A stretch of 64,000 bases of DNA, taken from NCBI RefSeq assembly GCF_965363235.1, contig NC_134844.1, positions 54,122,872 through 54,186,871 on the forward strand, written 5' to 3'. Positions 32,041 to 44,469 of this stretch are shown here, piece after piece (the first letter of the stretch is position 1; every line of letters starts with the position of its first letter). The position numbers and the translations under genes were made by a program. The notes beneath the pieces are model-generated. The model had not been told where the DNA came from and made no database searches. It saw only the letters and a list, made by a program, of their open reading frames with translations. Source of the stretch: Mytilus galloprovincialis. Its lineage: Eukaryota; Mollusca; Bivalvia; Mytilida; Mytilidae.

Positions 32041-32542
32041 AACAACAATTCATCATGTGACTTATTATATGACATATAACTATTGGAAATCGCAATATTT
32101 TCAGCATATTCTTTGAAAGTACAAACCTTCGGGAGAACTGAATTAAGGCAAATGTATCTATATGACAACTGATAGGACAAACAGAGAACTAGGTCATATT
32201 CCTCACAGGGACACATTGGAACTAATGTATGTTTCTTTAGGTGCAATGTACAGATAGACCCTATTTTAAATCATGTTGTCAATATTCTGCCCGATCTATT
32301 TCTCACTGTGATATGCCGTACTTTGACAGTAATCTTGTTGCCATGTAACTCTTGAGATAGAGGTCTATATAATTATTTCTCTGTCCCCCCCTCGGAAAAA
32401 AACCAGTTCATTTTGTTCATTTTGTTCTAATTAGACCTACAATGATGACAATTAACACCAAATACCTTCATAATTATGGATAATTAATAATTAATAAGTG
32501 TGAAACATACATTTATTTTAGTTGAAGCTTCGGAAAATTTAT

Positions 32543-33372
32543 CCCTAGGTTGTCACCTTAAGGTGTTACTTTTGACAGAGGTTCCTATTATTTTTAGATG
32601 GCACCTTTGATTAAATTTGTATATCTGCGATCCTACTCAAGTATGTAATGGGAATTCACAAGATATCATCCGTTTTGTACGGTACTCGTCCGTTTCGTTT
32701 CCGTTTTGTATCCGTTACATGTCCGTTATACATCCGTTGGAGATCTGGCAGATAAATTCACCAATGGACTTCTACCGGGCGTTTAAATGATAAAACGGAT
32801 GTTGAACGAATGTGAAACGGAATTCTACCGGACGTATAACGGATAAAACGGATGATGAACAGATCTTAAACGGATAAATGCCAATTGGAAATTTCGTGTC
32901 AGAAATGCCAATTATTGGTATGTCAGATTTCTTAAGGTTCATGAATTCTTATTATTGATAATCGATCTTAGAGTAAGAGCACGTCTTCAAAATCAAGCAG
33001 CTCTTATTCAGACCAGACACTGCCCTATGGCATTTTGAAGAACAAACCACAACCAGTTACACAGAAACATCGCCTTTAATTTTTCCGTATATCTTTTTCA
33101 TCCGTTTTATCCGGTACGCTTCCATTAGGTGTCCGTTTTATGCGTTACTCGTCCGTTGAATGTACGTTCGACATCCGTTCTGTCCGGTACGTTTCCGTTT
33201 CTCGTACGTTGCATATCCGGTGTGTGTCCGTTATGCATTCGTCACGGGTCCGTTTTATTCGGTCAGTATATCATCCGTCTCCCAACGGATAGCAATTTTA
33301 TAAACGGACAGCTTTTATTTTCATCCGTTAGGCGTCCGTTAGTGCTATCCGGTAAGGTGTGACCGAGGCTTA
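32543..33372. repeat. Motif-array element of CATCCGTT / AACGGATG units
   Basis: More than 25 short units of the form (N)TCCGTT, CCGTTTTAT and their complements AACGGA, AAAACGGAT. They cluster in two blocks (about 32,665-32,875 and 33,088-33,355) around a ~200-bp unique core. The outer edges show imperfect inverted similarity: CCTAGGTTGTCACCTTAAGG at the left, and CCTCGGTCACACCTTACCGG when the right edge is read in reverse. No transposase. Confidence 0.65.
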
Positions 33373-35177
33373 AACGGCCCCAGCATTAGACAATGTGCAT
33401 CAATTTAAACTATAAACAACAGGGGTCCGAATAATGACCATTAATAAACAAAAAAAAACAAGCATGACAGAGAGTAACCAACGACAACAACTGGAGTACA
33501 TTCTTGTGTCACGCACATATATAGAATATGCCAGATTTTAGAATGTTATTATTATGTTTCTTGGATTCGTCTCGCGACTTTGTTCGTAAATAAAAGACTA
33601 AATTACATTGATTTATTTTAAGACAGACAGCTAGATACCATAAACATACTATGTATACACATGCCAGAGTCTGAGCTTGATTTGCTATATGACATAAAAA
33701 CTAAACCGACGATAAAAGGTCATTTATTCAAAATCATAAAATGCAAAAAATACATTTTGCAAATAAAACATTTGACATAAAAGTTCATATTTAATATGAA
33801 ATAATAATACATAATTAATACGAAATTACATCAACTAATATCATATCAATTGAATAAATGACAAAGAATAGCAAAGGTGGGAAGAAAAATTTGCCCCATA
33901 AATAAACATATATCTCTACTTCAAAAGATAACTTTAAGGGAGGTATGTGGGTGGGAATTTTGAACAAATTGTTTGATAAGAATCAAAAGTTAACACATCA
34001 AATGCTGATGATAAAAGGAAGTGACCACAATGCACTTACACGTGAACTCGTGCTGACCCGCAAGATCATTGACCAATAAGAAAGATGAAATCCAATCATG
34101 CATTGGTCATAAGGGAAATTTCTCTGCACGTGAAAACATGTTATCTAATTTCAACAATTTATGGTTTAATTAAGTAGGACACTCTGACCCTTTGACCAGA
34201 CTAGAGACATCATACATTTAGAGTATTAATAGCTCACTCTTTTATTTAAGTCGGCTAGTAATAACCAATTAAAACAGAATTATCTTCTCTGCTGTCTTAA
34301 ATTATTTTATTCCGCTTAATTTTCAATTAGCAAATAAAATTGGTTATCTTCATAGGTATTTCATCTGTTCAAATTATTATATGCGTATAAATGATATTAA
34401 ATCTAACAGTAGTTGTCTGAGAAAGACTTTCAGTTGAACAGGGAACCACTCTAGGGAACCATGATAGCATAATTAGTGATACAACTTTTATCTTACAATA
34501 CTACGTTATATTTACAGTACTTGATGACTGTTAGTTAACTTTTGTATTGAAATTTTAAATCTTATTTATATGATTCTTAGTTTGTCGGACTTTATAAGAC
34601 AAAATAAAGATAATTTGTTCACATTTATTTTATTTTTAAAAAGTTCGATGTATCATAACATTATACACGATATTGGATGCAGGACCACGGAAACAAGATA
34701 ACAAATTTAAATCGCGTGAATATGAGCAGATGCAACAAAATCCCCCAAAAAAGAACAAAAAACAGTTCTGTAAGTGACAAAAATAAAGGCAACATTATTA
34801 TACCTTTGTTCGGAATTCATAAATCGATTGAGAAAAAAACAAATCCGGGTTACAAACTTAAAGTGAAGGAACACATATAATTAGTATACTATTGAGCGCA
34901 TTAATCCTCAATTTTTAATGCAAACTCATAGACAAGTAAATGTTGACTCAGAATGATCTAAATGTAATCCTCTTTCACCAAAAATTTCATTTCTGCCAGT
35001 GTGATGATTAGTTTAAGACAACAATGACACAAAAAGCACTATTTGTGTCAGAGTAGGGCTACTTTTACGTTCTAAATTAGAGGGAGTAAATTGGTGGTCT
35101 GACACCAGTATAGACATGAATAAAAGCCATGTTGAGTGTAATTGGAATGAGACAGTGTCCATACTATTATCTGTTAT
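33373..35177. other. Non-coding stretch between elements
   Basis: No gene supported. A fragment of R1 lies at 34,795-34,880 (GATTGAGAAAAAAACAAATC, GGGTTACAAACTTAAAGTGA). Confidence 0.4.
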
Positions 35178-35778
35178 CGTGTATATTTCTCTAAATGGTA
35201 AACAACATATACATGTAGACCTGTAACTGATTTGTCGTTAATGATTGGCGGATATATTTAAATCATCATGCAGATGAAAAACTTTGCTCATATGGTCCTT
35301 TTAATTCCTGATTTGGTTGCGGAAATATCATGAATATCTTAGAAATGTTTTAATGAAAGAAATGCGTGAAATAGTCTTTCATTATTGTGCATATCTGTTC
35401 AGCATTTACTTAAAGAAAGAATTAGGTATGAAAACATTCCTCAACAATAAAACGTTGTATAGGTTAGACAATACTTGATCATGCGTTATGAAGATTTAAA
35501 GCCCAAGGTATGGGTAAGTAAGTTTTAAAATATGGTTAATAAATAATGAAGAGTAGAAATCAGAACTGTACATATTAAAGCAATTGATACCAACAATAAA
35601 TTTTCCAAATCCTCCCCTAAAGGCTTATGAATTTGAGACTATTTCTCAGGAGATGATTATTATCCACCCCTTCTTTATCAAATGAGAGAAGAGAATAAAA
35701 GATAAACGACAAAAAAAAAAAAACTGATCAACAAAACGCAACCAGAAACTGAAAGAAAAATTAATGATTTTGTAACGT

Positions 35779-38700
35779 CCCAGGTAGCACAAAACATTTT
35801 CAAAACATTTTTATAAGGTTGTATAAATGTCTTATCAAAACGTTGTCAAACAAATATTTTCGTGATGTTATGCGAATATTTTTTCTTTGATTTTTAAAAC
35901 ATTTATTTAAAACATTTTTTGAAAATATTTTTACAATGATGTAAGAATATTCATAAAAATGTTTTCGATAATATTTTTTAGGATATTTTGTATGAATGTT
36001 TTATAAATGTTCAGAAGATATGTAGGTTCTACCTCTGAAAAACATTTTAAAAGTATATAAGTAGAACATTCTTAACAATATCACTCCGATGTTTTAAAAA
36101 TATTTTCTAAAAATGTTTCATGAAATGTTTAAATAACATGCCTTTGGGATATTTTAACAACATTTCTTCATAATATTTGATGAAAACATTTTGAAAACGT
36201 TACGCTTTTAATATTGAGAAAATGAATTTATAAAACATTTTGTTGCTAATATTTTGACATCATTTTAAAATAATATTATGAATACATTTACCCCAAACGT
36301 TTTAAAAATGTTTCGCATTTAATATTGAGAAAATGACTTTATAAAACATTTTGTTGCTTATATTTTAACAACATTCTAAAATAATATTATGAATACATTT
36401 ACAAAAAAATATTTATTAGAAAATGTTTTAACAATATTTTTCAAACATTGATTTAGGTTATGTAAAATACTTTATTTTATTTAATAAATATAGAGATTGG
36501 AGCTGTACCTCGATCCCATATATATATATATATAGCATTATATAGTGCACGCACTGCTATTTTCCGGATTTTATATCCACTACCGACATCAAACGTTTAC
36601 ACATTTAAATCTAACTGTTCCCGATGATCAACGGACATGATCCAAAGGAATTTTGGAACCAGTAACCGAAAGTTTTAATTATTGCCATGCTGTAAACAAA
36701 GACAAAGGAAACGTACAAAATAAAGAATAACCTTATCATGCGTTAAAACTGGTAAGATATGACACTAGTTCACATTTATAAATCATTGTTATGCTTCTGA
36801 AAATATCTTGGTTAATTTGTTTAATATATTCAAAGAATAATATATACGAGTGTAAGCAAGTATATTACAAAAAGGGGGATGATGATAATTTAGTCTGCCT
36901 TGATGTTGTGATGTGTATGTCCAGTGAACATTAGAATTATACAAACAGGGTTAAACTTAAGGTTTTTTTTTATATTATTTTAAAGTCTATTAATGCAATC
37001 ACTTGTAACCACTGAGCATGTCTGAAAAGTTCTGTTATAAGCATTACAAGTCAGCCCATTATTTGCTTTAACAGACAGGGCTATATAAGCAATACTTTAT
37101 TTGCTCCATCGCTGGCTACACATCTACCTATCAAGGGAATCTCAAATACGCAATGATTATCAAAGCTTTTGCTATTTGACAAAGCGAGTGTTGTTGCCTC
37201 TTTAATATATTGTTTTACGTTTTTGTAACTTGTACTTTGGTGTTGAGCCCTACAACCTATCGCCCAGCCAGATAATTATTTATGTGCCGATCCCAAGACA
37301 GGAGTTTGATTCAGTAGTTGCCGGTTCATTTCTGACAAATTTGTTTTTTCGTTAAACTCTATAAATTATGCCATTCCTTTCATTGTTAGAATTGTTTAAA
37401 TAACATGTATACGCCTTTACAGGACGTATTATGGTAATGTATACTGTGTCTGTCTGTCGGTCGGCCAGTTCGTTCCTCTATCTGTTGCGTCAACATGTCC
37501 GACACTAACTCAAAAAAGCTTTAACCAATTTGAATAACACTTTGGGTGGACTGTTCACTTTTAAATGTTGTGGCCTTTGTAGCTGACTATTACACTGTGA
37601 CTTTTTCTAACTTATATTTTATTCATTTGTTTATTTTAACTTTTGTAGGATCAATTAGACGTTCCAAAATTTATGATAAATTTTCTGAAATGCAGATTAA
37701 AATGGAGAATGGAAATGGGGATTTTAAAGAAGAATATAAGCTTAGAAATGACTACAAATATCCTGGAAGAGCAAATTTTATGAAGGTATTTATTATTTTA
37801 AATCCTCAATCTACATTACATGTATTTGCACAAAAATATACAATAACCATTACAAAACTTTTTTTTTCTATGTAAGACCAAGAAAATTTTACAGGTTCTT
37901 CATGGCTGGCTACTCTTTATAGTTGAGAAAACTATAGTGTCTTATTTTAAAAACTGGTAAAATCTACCGTTACACTTGTTTAATAATATAAAAAAATCAT
38001 CTAGATGTATAAAATAGCTACAATTGTTGCTTCACAATCAATTAACACTGATAAGTTGACACTTTTCAATATATTTTTGTAAAACCGCTGGATTTAATGA
38101 AGAGAAATAGTTTATAGTGTAATTTTGATTAAATTAACTGAAATTTCAGCCACTTGTTTAATCACTAAACTGAAGGACTAATTTGCTTACACTTTATTTT
38201 ACAGAAGCCAGCAGATGTCAAAGGAAATAAAAAGAATGGAACAAAGGAAACTTTGAAAAAGAACAGTGATATGAAAATATTGAATAAATGTTTTGCATTT
38301 ATAATTGTAGTTCTATCTTGTATAGTGTTGACTAATTATTTATAAGGTAGCAGAGAAAACAGTTAAAAAACTATGCAGCAGCAGAAAAATGTCTGACGGT
38401 ACCTGTGATCAAACATGAGATCAAGAAATACTTTTAAAAAAATGTGCAAAGATATTTAAAATCAGAAAAAAAGAATACCTTTCTGTAAGTAAAACCATGA
38501 CAAACTATATAATATTACGTGTTCAATAAATACAAAAATTAGGGTTATGTCAATGAGATATCAATCTAAATCTGACAAAAGTAAATAAAATATATGCTGA
38601 TTTAACTGTAATCAACAAACAATTGTAAAATGAGATGTTGGGTAAAGATCAGTATGACAGCAGTTGTTTTTCAGATGCAGATCCAGGATTATGAGAAAAG

Positions 38701-39239
38701 TGGCCACATGCTCTAAACTAGACAAAGTTGAAGTGAAATAGTTGGAATTAGATAAACCATAATTATAGCTCCATGCGGGGACCCAGGATCTCCCATATTC
38801 AAACACGATCAACTGTTTTATAATATTTTATAAAACGTTTGAATAATGATGTTAGAAAACATTTTTCTAATGATATTCATATAACATTTAAATGATGTTT
38901 TGAGAATATGAACATTATTAAAACATTTTGTAAAATGTTTTTGAACATTTTCACAACATTATTTCCTGCAAAACATTTTTGTTTTATGTTTTAAAAATGT
39001 TTCAAGGATATTTTAATATAAAACAAACATTTATAAAACATTTTACAAACATTGTCAACAAAATTTAGAAACGTTTTAATGATGTCTTAAAAATATTCTG
39101 GAAATGTTATAGAAAATGTTTTGAAAATATTTGTGAAACCATACAATGGCACGTTATTTTAATATTTTCTACGATATTTTCACAACATTTTTCAAAATGT
39201 TTTAAAAACATCAACAAAATATTTTTGTGTTAACTGGGG
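35779..39239. mobile_element. 3.46-kb TIR element with AAAACATTTT subterminal arrays and captured exons
   Basis: The left end reads CCCAGGTAGCACAAAA and the right end in reverse reads CCCCAGTTAACACAAAA. Flanking GTAACGT and GTGACGT suggest a ~7-bp target duplication with one mismatch; copy A at 12,245-12,265 is the empty site. Long subterminal regions (35,795-36,470 and 38,815-39,235) consist of dozens of AAAACATTTT, ACATTTTGAAAA and AATATTTT units in both orientations. The interior (about 36,480-38,810) holds an R2-like fragment (37,255-37,360) and two exons of a host-type gene. No transposase was found. Confidence 0.75.
37649..38345 (+). CDS. Captured two-exon tail of an unidentified tail-anchored protein
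   Basis: Exon 1 is 37,649-37,785: the acceptor TTTAACTTTTGTAG precedes it and the donor AAG|GTATTT follows. Exon 2 is 38,205-38,345: the acceptor TTATTTTACAG precedes it and TAA ends it. The junction is phase 0 and the frame is open through both. The joined tail (~92 residues) is charged (KIYDKFSEMQIKMENGNGDF...) and then has a Lys-rich linker followed by a single C-terminal hydrophobic helix (CFAFIIVVLSCIVLTNYL), the layout of a tail-anchored membrane protein. Upstream exons are not visible, and exon 1 would be entered in phase 1. The parental gene is not recognised. It could be a transduplicated gene fragment or a real gene into which the repeats were later inserted. Confidence 0.5.
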
Positions 39240-39544
39240 TGACGTGCCCTGGTGAATATTGCAGAGTCCCAATGCATGCCTCAGACAATTGCTAATATGC
39301 ATTACTCACGAGGATACCTACAAATGACGATACCTAAATAATAGTACTAACAAGTTCTACATAAATGTTCATTTGATGATATCTGCATTGTTTTGATGTA
39401 AAAGTCGACACTGCTTTGTACTAGGTATGAGGAAAACTATAACTACTTATGATTTTCGTTTTGTTTAACTCAATAAACTATATTACTTGTTTTTACATCC
39501 TTTTGATGTATCTAAGTATATCTTTACGCTTAATATCCATGACT

Positions 39545-39850
39545 ATTATAATAAATTATAATTCCAGTGGTTCCCAATACCTTATAGTCCAAAACAAATG
39601 CAGCAGTAGTTAGCCGCTGTTAAAAAGTAATAAATTGATTGAGAGAAAACAAATCACAAAATAAAACCGAGGGAATCGTATCAAATATATGTGGAAACCA
39701 CGGAACAACAGAAACACTGAACTGCAACAAAAAGAAACGTCAATGTAACAAACATAGTAACGAACTCCCAATTTCCTCACATGGAATAGGACATTTAAGA
39801 AAAAAATTGTGAGCTGATCCAGGTTTTGTGGCTAGTCAAACATCGGGCTT
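39545..39850. repeat. Interspersed repeat R1 in copy B
   Basis: The single R1 copy of segmental copy B, aligned with 13,690-14,030 of copy A. Confidence 0.7.
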
Positions 39851-40974
39851 AATGGCAATGTTAAACAGTTCCCCATCTTTTCATTAAACATTTCCCTAAA
39901 TGCAAAATACAAAAATAAATGATTGTCCCTCGCGTTAAATGGTGGACGATTGACATTTTTTAAACAGTTATGCCCTTTAGAAATATTAAGTAAGTGCACC
40001 ACAGAGGATATTTGAACTCTGTTATATGATCTAGTGAATATTTTTTTTCCGATTAAGGTTTCCATGTACACGTTTTCCCTTCATGTTTAATGCATCAGGC
40101 CGCATATGCCAAGTGAGGTTATTCCAGAGGTTAACACCTTGTTTCTTTTATTTATAACGTTTGACATGGCGCATGCGTACCAGTAGTGTACAAGGGAGGG
40201 GCAACAGATACCAAAATGACAGTCAAACTCCTCGATCAAAAATAAAATGACAACTCCATGGCTAAAAAAGAAAAAGACAAACACACAAATAACAGTAAAC
40301 AAGACACAACATAAAAAACTAAAGACTAAGCAACACGAACACCACCACAAACTGGGGATACATGTATCTTTGTAATCTGTTCATTCTTAATTTCAAATCT
40401 CAGAGGTTTTAAACATGTAAAAGTTTTTTAAGAATTTGTATATTAATATTGAAAATTTGCACTTCCAGTGTGTGCACTTTTTAATTTGCTCAGTCTTGCA
40501 AACGATGAATCTAAATTAATGCGACTGTGTTCCTGATCACAATATACATTTGTTTGATATATTTTAGATTGAACAGGGAGGAGTTCATTTTTTTTTCTTT
40601 AATCAATTTGGAAAATTAAATTACACTAGTATTATAATCAATTGGACCAAATTCATCTATAAATAGGACAAATTGTGCATTTTAAGGATATGATCATATA
40701 TTTCTTCTGCAACGTATACATGTAGACAACAATGTATATCATAAACCATTGACTGTAGTACTTTATAGATTTAACATACTCGGGTAAAGCATAGTCACTT
40801 TCATCACTTCAATTTGTGTAATTTTAAACCTTTGAAGACTGATATCAATGATCAGATTATTGATATTCGATTGCATTTCGTTTTTCAAATTGTTTCTTAT
40901 CAACGTTTAATTGGTACCTGAAGATTATTTAATATAAATGTGTTGTTGTTCATATCATTGTTTTACATAAGAAA
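39851..40974. other. Duplicated non-coding block
   Basis: Counterpart of 14,031-15,409; the local ~150-bp repeat of copy A is missing. No gene. Confidence 0.5.
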
Positions 40975-41350
40975 ACAAGAAATGGTATGATTGCCAATAA
41001 GAAAAAAATCCTCCAGAAATCAAATGACGTAGAAATTAACATCGTAAGATAACCGTATGGCCGCAGGGCAATGAGCTGAAATTCATACATCTTTAGCAGC
41101 TATAAAGACCACAAAAATGACAAATGTAAACCATTTTAAACGTGGAAAATAGGCCTGTAATTTGGATGGACTACACCACATCTTCCTATATCTGATCTAT
41201 AAACAAAACAATGAAAGAAAAAACAAATATAATATACAGCAATAAACGACAATAGCATTACAGGCTTCTGACTCTGGACATGCACGTAAAGAATGTGGAA
41301 GGGTTAAACAAGATTGCTGGCGCCATAACTCTTCCCCTACCCTGGGATAG
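40975..41350. repeat. Interspersed repeat R2, truncated by the Ngaro-like insertion
   Basis: Same as 15,410-15,790 up to CCCTGGGATAGTGG, where the retrotransposon starts. The R2 end resumes at 51,196 as TGTACTAATC. Confidence 0.7.
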
Positions 41351-41411
41351 TGGAATATTACAAGTTCACAACGGTTCCTCTCATATATAAGATATTGGAT
41401 TCAACAAACCA
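41351..41411 (-). repeat. Split direct repeat B2 (3' end of the Ngaro-like element)
   Basis: 61 bp identical to 42,186-42,246 except one base (CAACAAACC against AAACAAACC). It abuts the flanking ATAGTGG. Confidence 0.88.
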
Positions 41412-41705
41412 TAAGAGGTTTGAAAAGGGGTGAAAGGAATCAAGTGAACTAGTTAATACAAACTATTACCTGGTTCTCAGATATTAACCATCTGGCTTCT
41501 TCAAATAACTAGTTGACCACATAACATTCTAATAGACTCGTATTTGTGTTAAACGATCGTTAAATCTCATGTTCAGTTTGAAGCTGTTTAGATATTTCAT
41601 GCGCATTTCAGTTCCGAAAATAAAATACCAAAAGCTTCATGCTATATACCAAGCACAGCCTATCTAAAGGTTCAAATAAGTACAAGTCCCAAAGTTGCGT
41701 AATCT

Positions 41706-41737
<32 letters not shown>

Positions 41738-42098
41738 GTGGCCATTTTACCATCTATTTTACAATCTCCAATAATCGTTACTACTTCGGTTCCTACCACA
41801 CCAAATGAGAAAACGAAATAATGTGTATTTTTGTACCTACCGAATATATCATATTCAAAACCCATAATATCCGAACACCTCTAAAAACGAACAGGAACAA
41901 AAGTTTATAATAAAACCATTGTGACAGGCCGAGCTTTTTCTTTTTCTTTTTTCCCCCCTGTTTTTCTGTTTTAGCTTTTTGTATTATGTATTATGCGTTT
42001 TTTTTTTTTTTTTTTTTTTTTTGTTTTTTTTTTAAACACAATGACCTCTCAATCAGCAACGCTTATGCATTCGATCCACATAGCGATCATGCCCTAAC

Positions 42099-42246
42099 TA
42101 TGACCTCCAATTGAGTGACGATGAGACCAAGAGTGGCCGCGCTATCTTATACATTCGAGGTACCGAAAGGGGTAACTTGGAATAGTGGAATATTACAAGT
42201 TCACAACGGTTCCTCTCATATATAAGATATTGGATTAAACAAACCA
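42099..42246 (-). repeat. Fused internal B1-A2 repeat of the Ngaro-like element
   Basis: A2 (42,099-42,188) and B1 (42,186-42,246) meet at ATAGTGG, the same heptamer found at both outer junctions. In YR elements this fused copy is thought to template restoration of the ends from a circular intermediate. Confidence 0.85.
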
Positions 42247-42462
42247 ACGATGTATAAACGGGTCTCATTGAAATGATTTGACATGACTGACTGGCTAAAT
42301 ACAAAACCTTATGCTATGTTCCAACCTCTTTATTCAACAACTATTACCATAAAACATATCCAATACTTATAAAAAAGAAGCTTTCCCATGTTAGAAGAAG
42401 ACTTTATTATTCTTTTGTTCAACACAATCATAACTAATTGAAACTGAAACTTTTCAATTTGC

Positions 42463-43765
42463 TCAAACCAGTATATTGATTTGAAACTTTATCAAAAGAA
42501 GTCCTTTCCCTAAATTTTCCGCAGCCTGCGACAAAATTGAGGCCGGTCCTTTAGGACTTATCAATTTCCCTACATTGGCATAATGATCAACCATGTTTTT
42601 TTGTGCCCCAACCTACGTGTTGATTTATCCCTTCATCATTAACACCTGGCATACGCAATGTAATTGCACATCCTCTCCTACTGCTATGGGAAGTTTCCCC
42701 TTCGTATAATTTCAACACATTTAAATGTAATTTGAGTCTCTCTGTCATCCAAGATGAAGTAACTGGTTCGTTAACGATTTTTCGTGACACTTGGTCTCGT
42801 ATACGGAAAACATACCCTTCAGCAAGAGTAATGCCTAACTCCTTAGCGTTGGTGATGTATTTTGTTAAGTTTTTAACCGGACAAATATCAGAATCCTTTG
42901 AAGGAAGAACTATGAAATTTCTCGGATTATCCAAATTAGCGACTTTTCCGGCCGTTTTAGACACAAAAATGTCCTCTGAGTCGGGTATTTGAAAACATCT
43001 GTCTGCCGTCAATAAACCAAGGTCGCCCCCTCTGCTACCAGAATGACATAAAATTGAAAAATAAGCCAGGTCTCTTGCATAGAGAATGTTCGAAATAGGA
43101 TCTTTCTCAACTGAAGCTCTATATGATAAATGTCTGCATAGCTTTCCCAACTTACTAAACATTAATGGAGGAGCTTGTTTTACAGAAATGTTAGCGTTAG
43201 CCTGCTCCTAATTAATGACCTGTAGATGTTTTTTTAACAAATGTGAAGCAGCAGGGTTACCCGTAAGAAGCATAGGATTCCACTCTCCTGATCTACCCTC
43301 ATCTCTAAATAATGCTCTGATTTTTCCCAGTAAAGAATCAACAGACTTTGATGCCAAAGTCCTTGGGCATTGGCAAGTTTGAAGGCCGTGTTTCGTGCGT
43401 AAAGGGCAGCTAATATCGCGTATCTGTGTTTTCCCACCCTTTTCTTTGAAAATGAGAAATGTCCTAATGTCTTCTGGACTTGCATTAGTAAGATTTTTCC
43501 GCGAATCTAAAAAGATGAAAAAATTTTCAATCACTTTTTTCAAACTACATTTCTGTTTAGAATAGCTAGCCGCGTCTAGCAGAGCATCTAGCTGACTAAT
43601 TCTATTGTTTATTTTATTTAAAACTTCCTCCTTTTTCATCTCGTCCTGGTAATTAGTAGCTTTATTTTCCCTAGCAAAACCACACGCTTTGCAGTACTTA
43701 AAGTCAATGTCATTTGTTACTGCACATCTTGAACACGTTATGTAGGGGCACCAAATTTTTTTCAT
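42463..43765 (-). pseudogene. Tyrosine recombinase (YR) of the Ngaro-like element
   Basis: The N-terminus has a small zinc-ribbon-like motif (CPYITCSRC ... CKACG), then a helical SAM-like region, then the catalytic domain. Catalytic landmarks are the first Arg in SGSRGGDLG, the H-x-x-R box in HSSRRG, the second His in NQHVGWG and the nucleophile Tyr in VDHYANV. Two lesions: an in-frame TAG at about 43,208, and a one-base expansion of an A run (seven T on the plus strand at 42,596-42,602) that moves the catalytic Tyr segment out of frame. The last segment after the frameshift stays open to 42,463. It would catalyse integration of the circular DNA form without target duplication; inactive in this copy. 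Confidence 0.85.
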
Positions 43766-43848
43766 GAGATACTCCTAAAACAAAATATATAAAACCTGAT
43801 AATAAAAACTAAAATACTTTGTTAAGTGTTGACTCAAATTTTTATATC

Positions 43849-43852
<4 letters not shown>

Positions 43853-43885
<33 letters not shown>
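43853..43885. repeat. (AT)n microsatellite
   Basis: About 16 AT dinucleotides between the SGNH and recombinase genes of the Ngaro-like element, flanked by CACATACAT and ACACAAG. Confidence 0.9.
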
Positions 43886-43891
<6 letters not shown>

Positions 43892-43898
43892 AGAAAAA

Positions 43899-44459
43899 TC
43901 ACCAAACATTTTTTAATACACCATGCAAATTGTTAAGAAAAATTAATTGACCTTCTTCATTCAAGTGCACACAATCTCTCAAATGTCTACAATTAATGTT
44001 TGAATTGTCCATGAACATCCAACAATTACGCTTGCATAAACTTTCTATCTTTTCATTAATGATAGCCGATCTTGCGTTTATAGCTTCATCTTTACACCTA
44101 ATTATTGATGATAATACAATAGATACGTGCCTATCACTCGTACGCGTGCACTGAAGTATATGTGCTAAATGTTCTAATTGTTGAGTTGTAATTAATAACT
44201 GGCTGAACTCGCTTTCAAACAGAAAGGATTTGCTTACATTATTGACACCTACATGAATAAACAAAAGTCTAGGCGGATGCATTCTAGTTAGTCTCTCAAT
44301 TTGGGGTGTTATTTCACTCACAAGAGCACCTCCTTGTGAAAACACATTTACCATTGGGTTTTTAAAATCTTTTCGCCACTGTAAAAATCTTATCATTGAA
44401 TCACCAATACATAACAAGTGAAATTTAGTAGAAATAAGTGGTTCATTAAGAAATAACAA
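43899..44459 (-). CDS. SGNH/GDSL hydrolase ORF of the Ngaro-like element
   Basis: 186 codons, open. All four SGNH blocks are present: block I CIGDSMIR (catalytic Ser), block II FSQGGA (Gly), block III HVGVNN (Asn), and block V DCVHLNEEG (Asp-x-x-His). This is the only gene of the element without a visible lesion. SGNH-type ORFs are known accessory genes in some YR and CR1-like retrotransposons, where their role is unproven. It lies 10 bp downstream of the RNase H frame and upstream of the recombinase, so it is probably translated from the same or a spliced transcript. Confidence 0.8.
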   Translation of the reverse strand: MLFLNEPLISTKFHLLCIGDSMIRFLQWRKDFKNPMVNVFSQGGALVSEITPQIERLTRMHPPRLLFIHVGVNNVSKSFLFESEFSQLLITTQQLEHLAHILQCTRTSDRHVSIVLSSIIRCKDEAINARSAIINEKIESLCKRNCWMFMDNSNINCRHLRDCVHLNEEGQLIFLNNLHGVLKNVW

Positions 44460-44469
44460 TTTTCCATAA

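Noticed and set aside
41698-42030. Long poly-T tracts as poly-A tails of retrocopies
   Set aside because: They lie between A2 and B2 inside the Ngaro-like element, with no target duplication or retrocopy sequence beside them. They are better treated as part of the element's 3' region.
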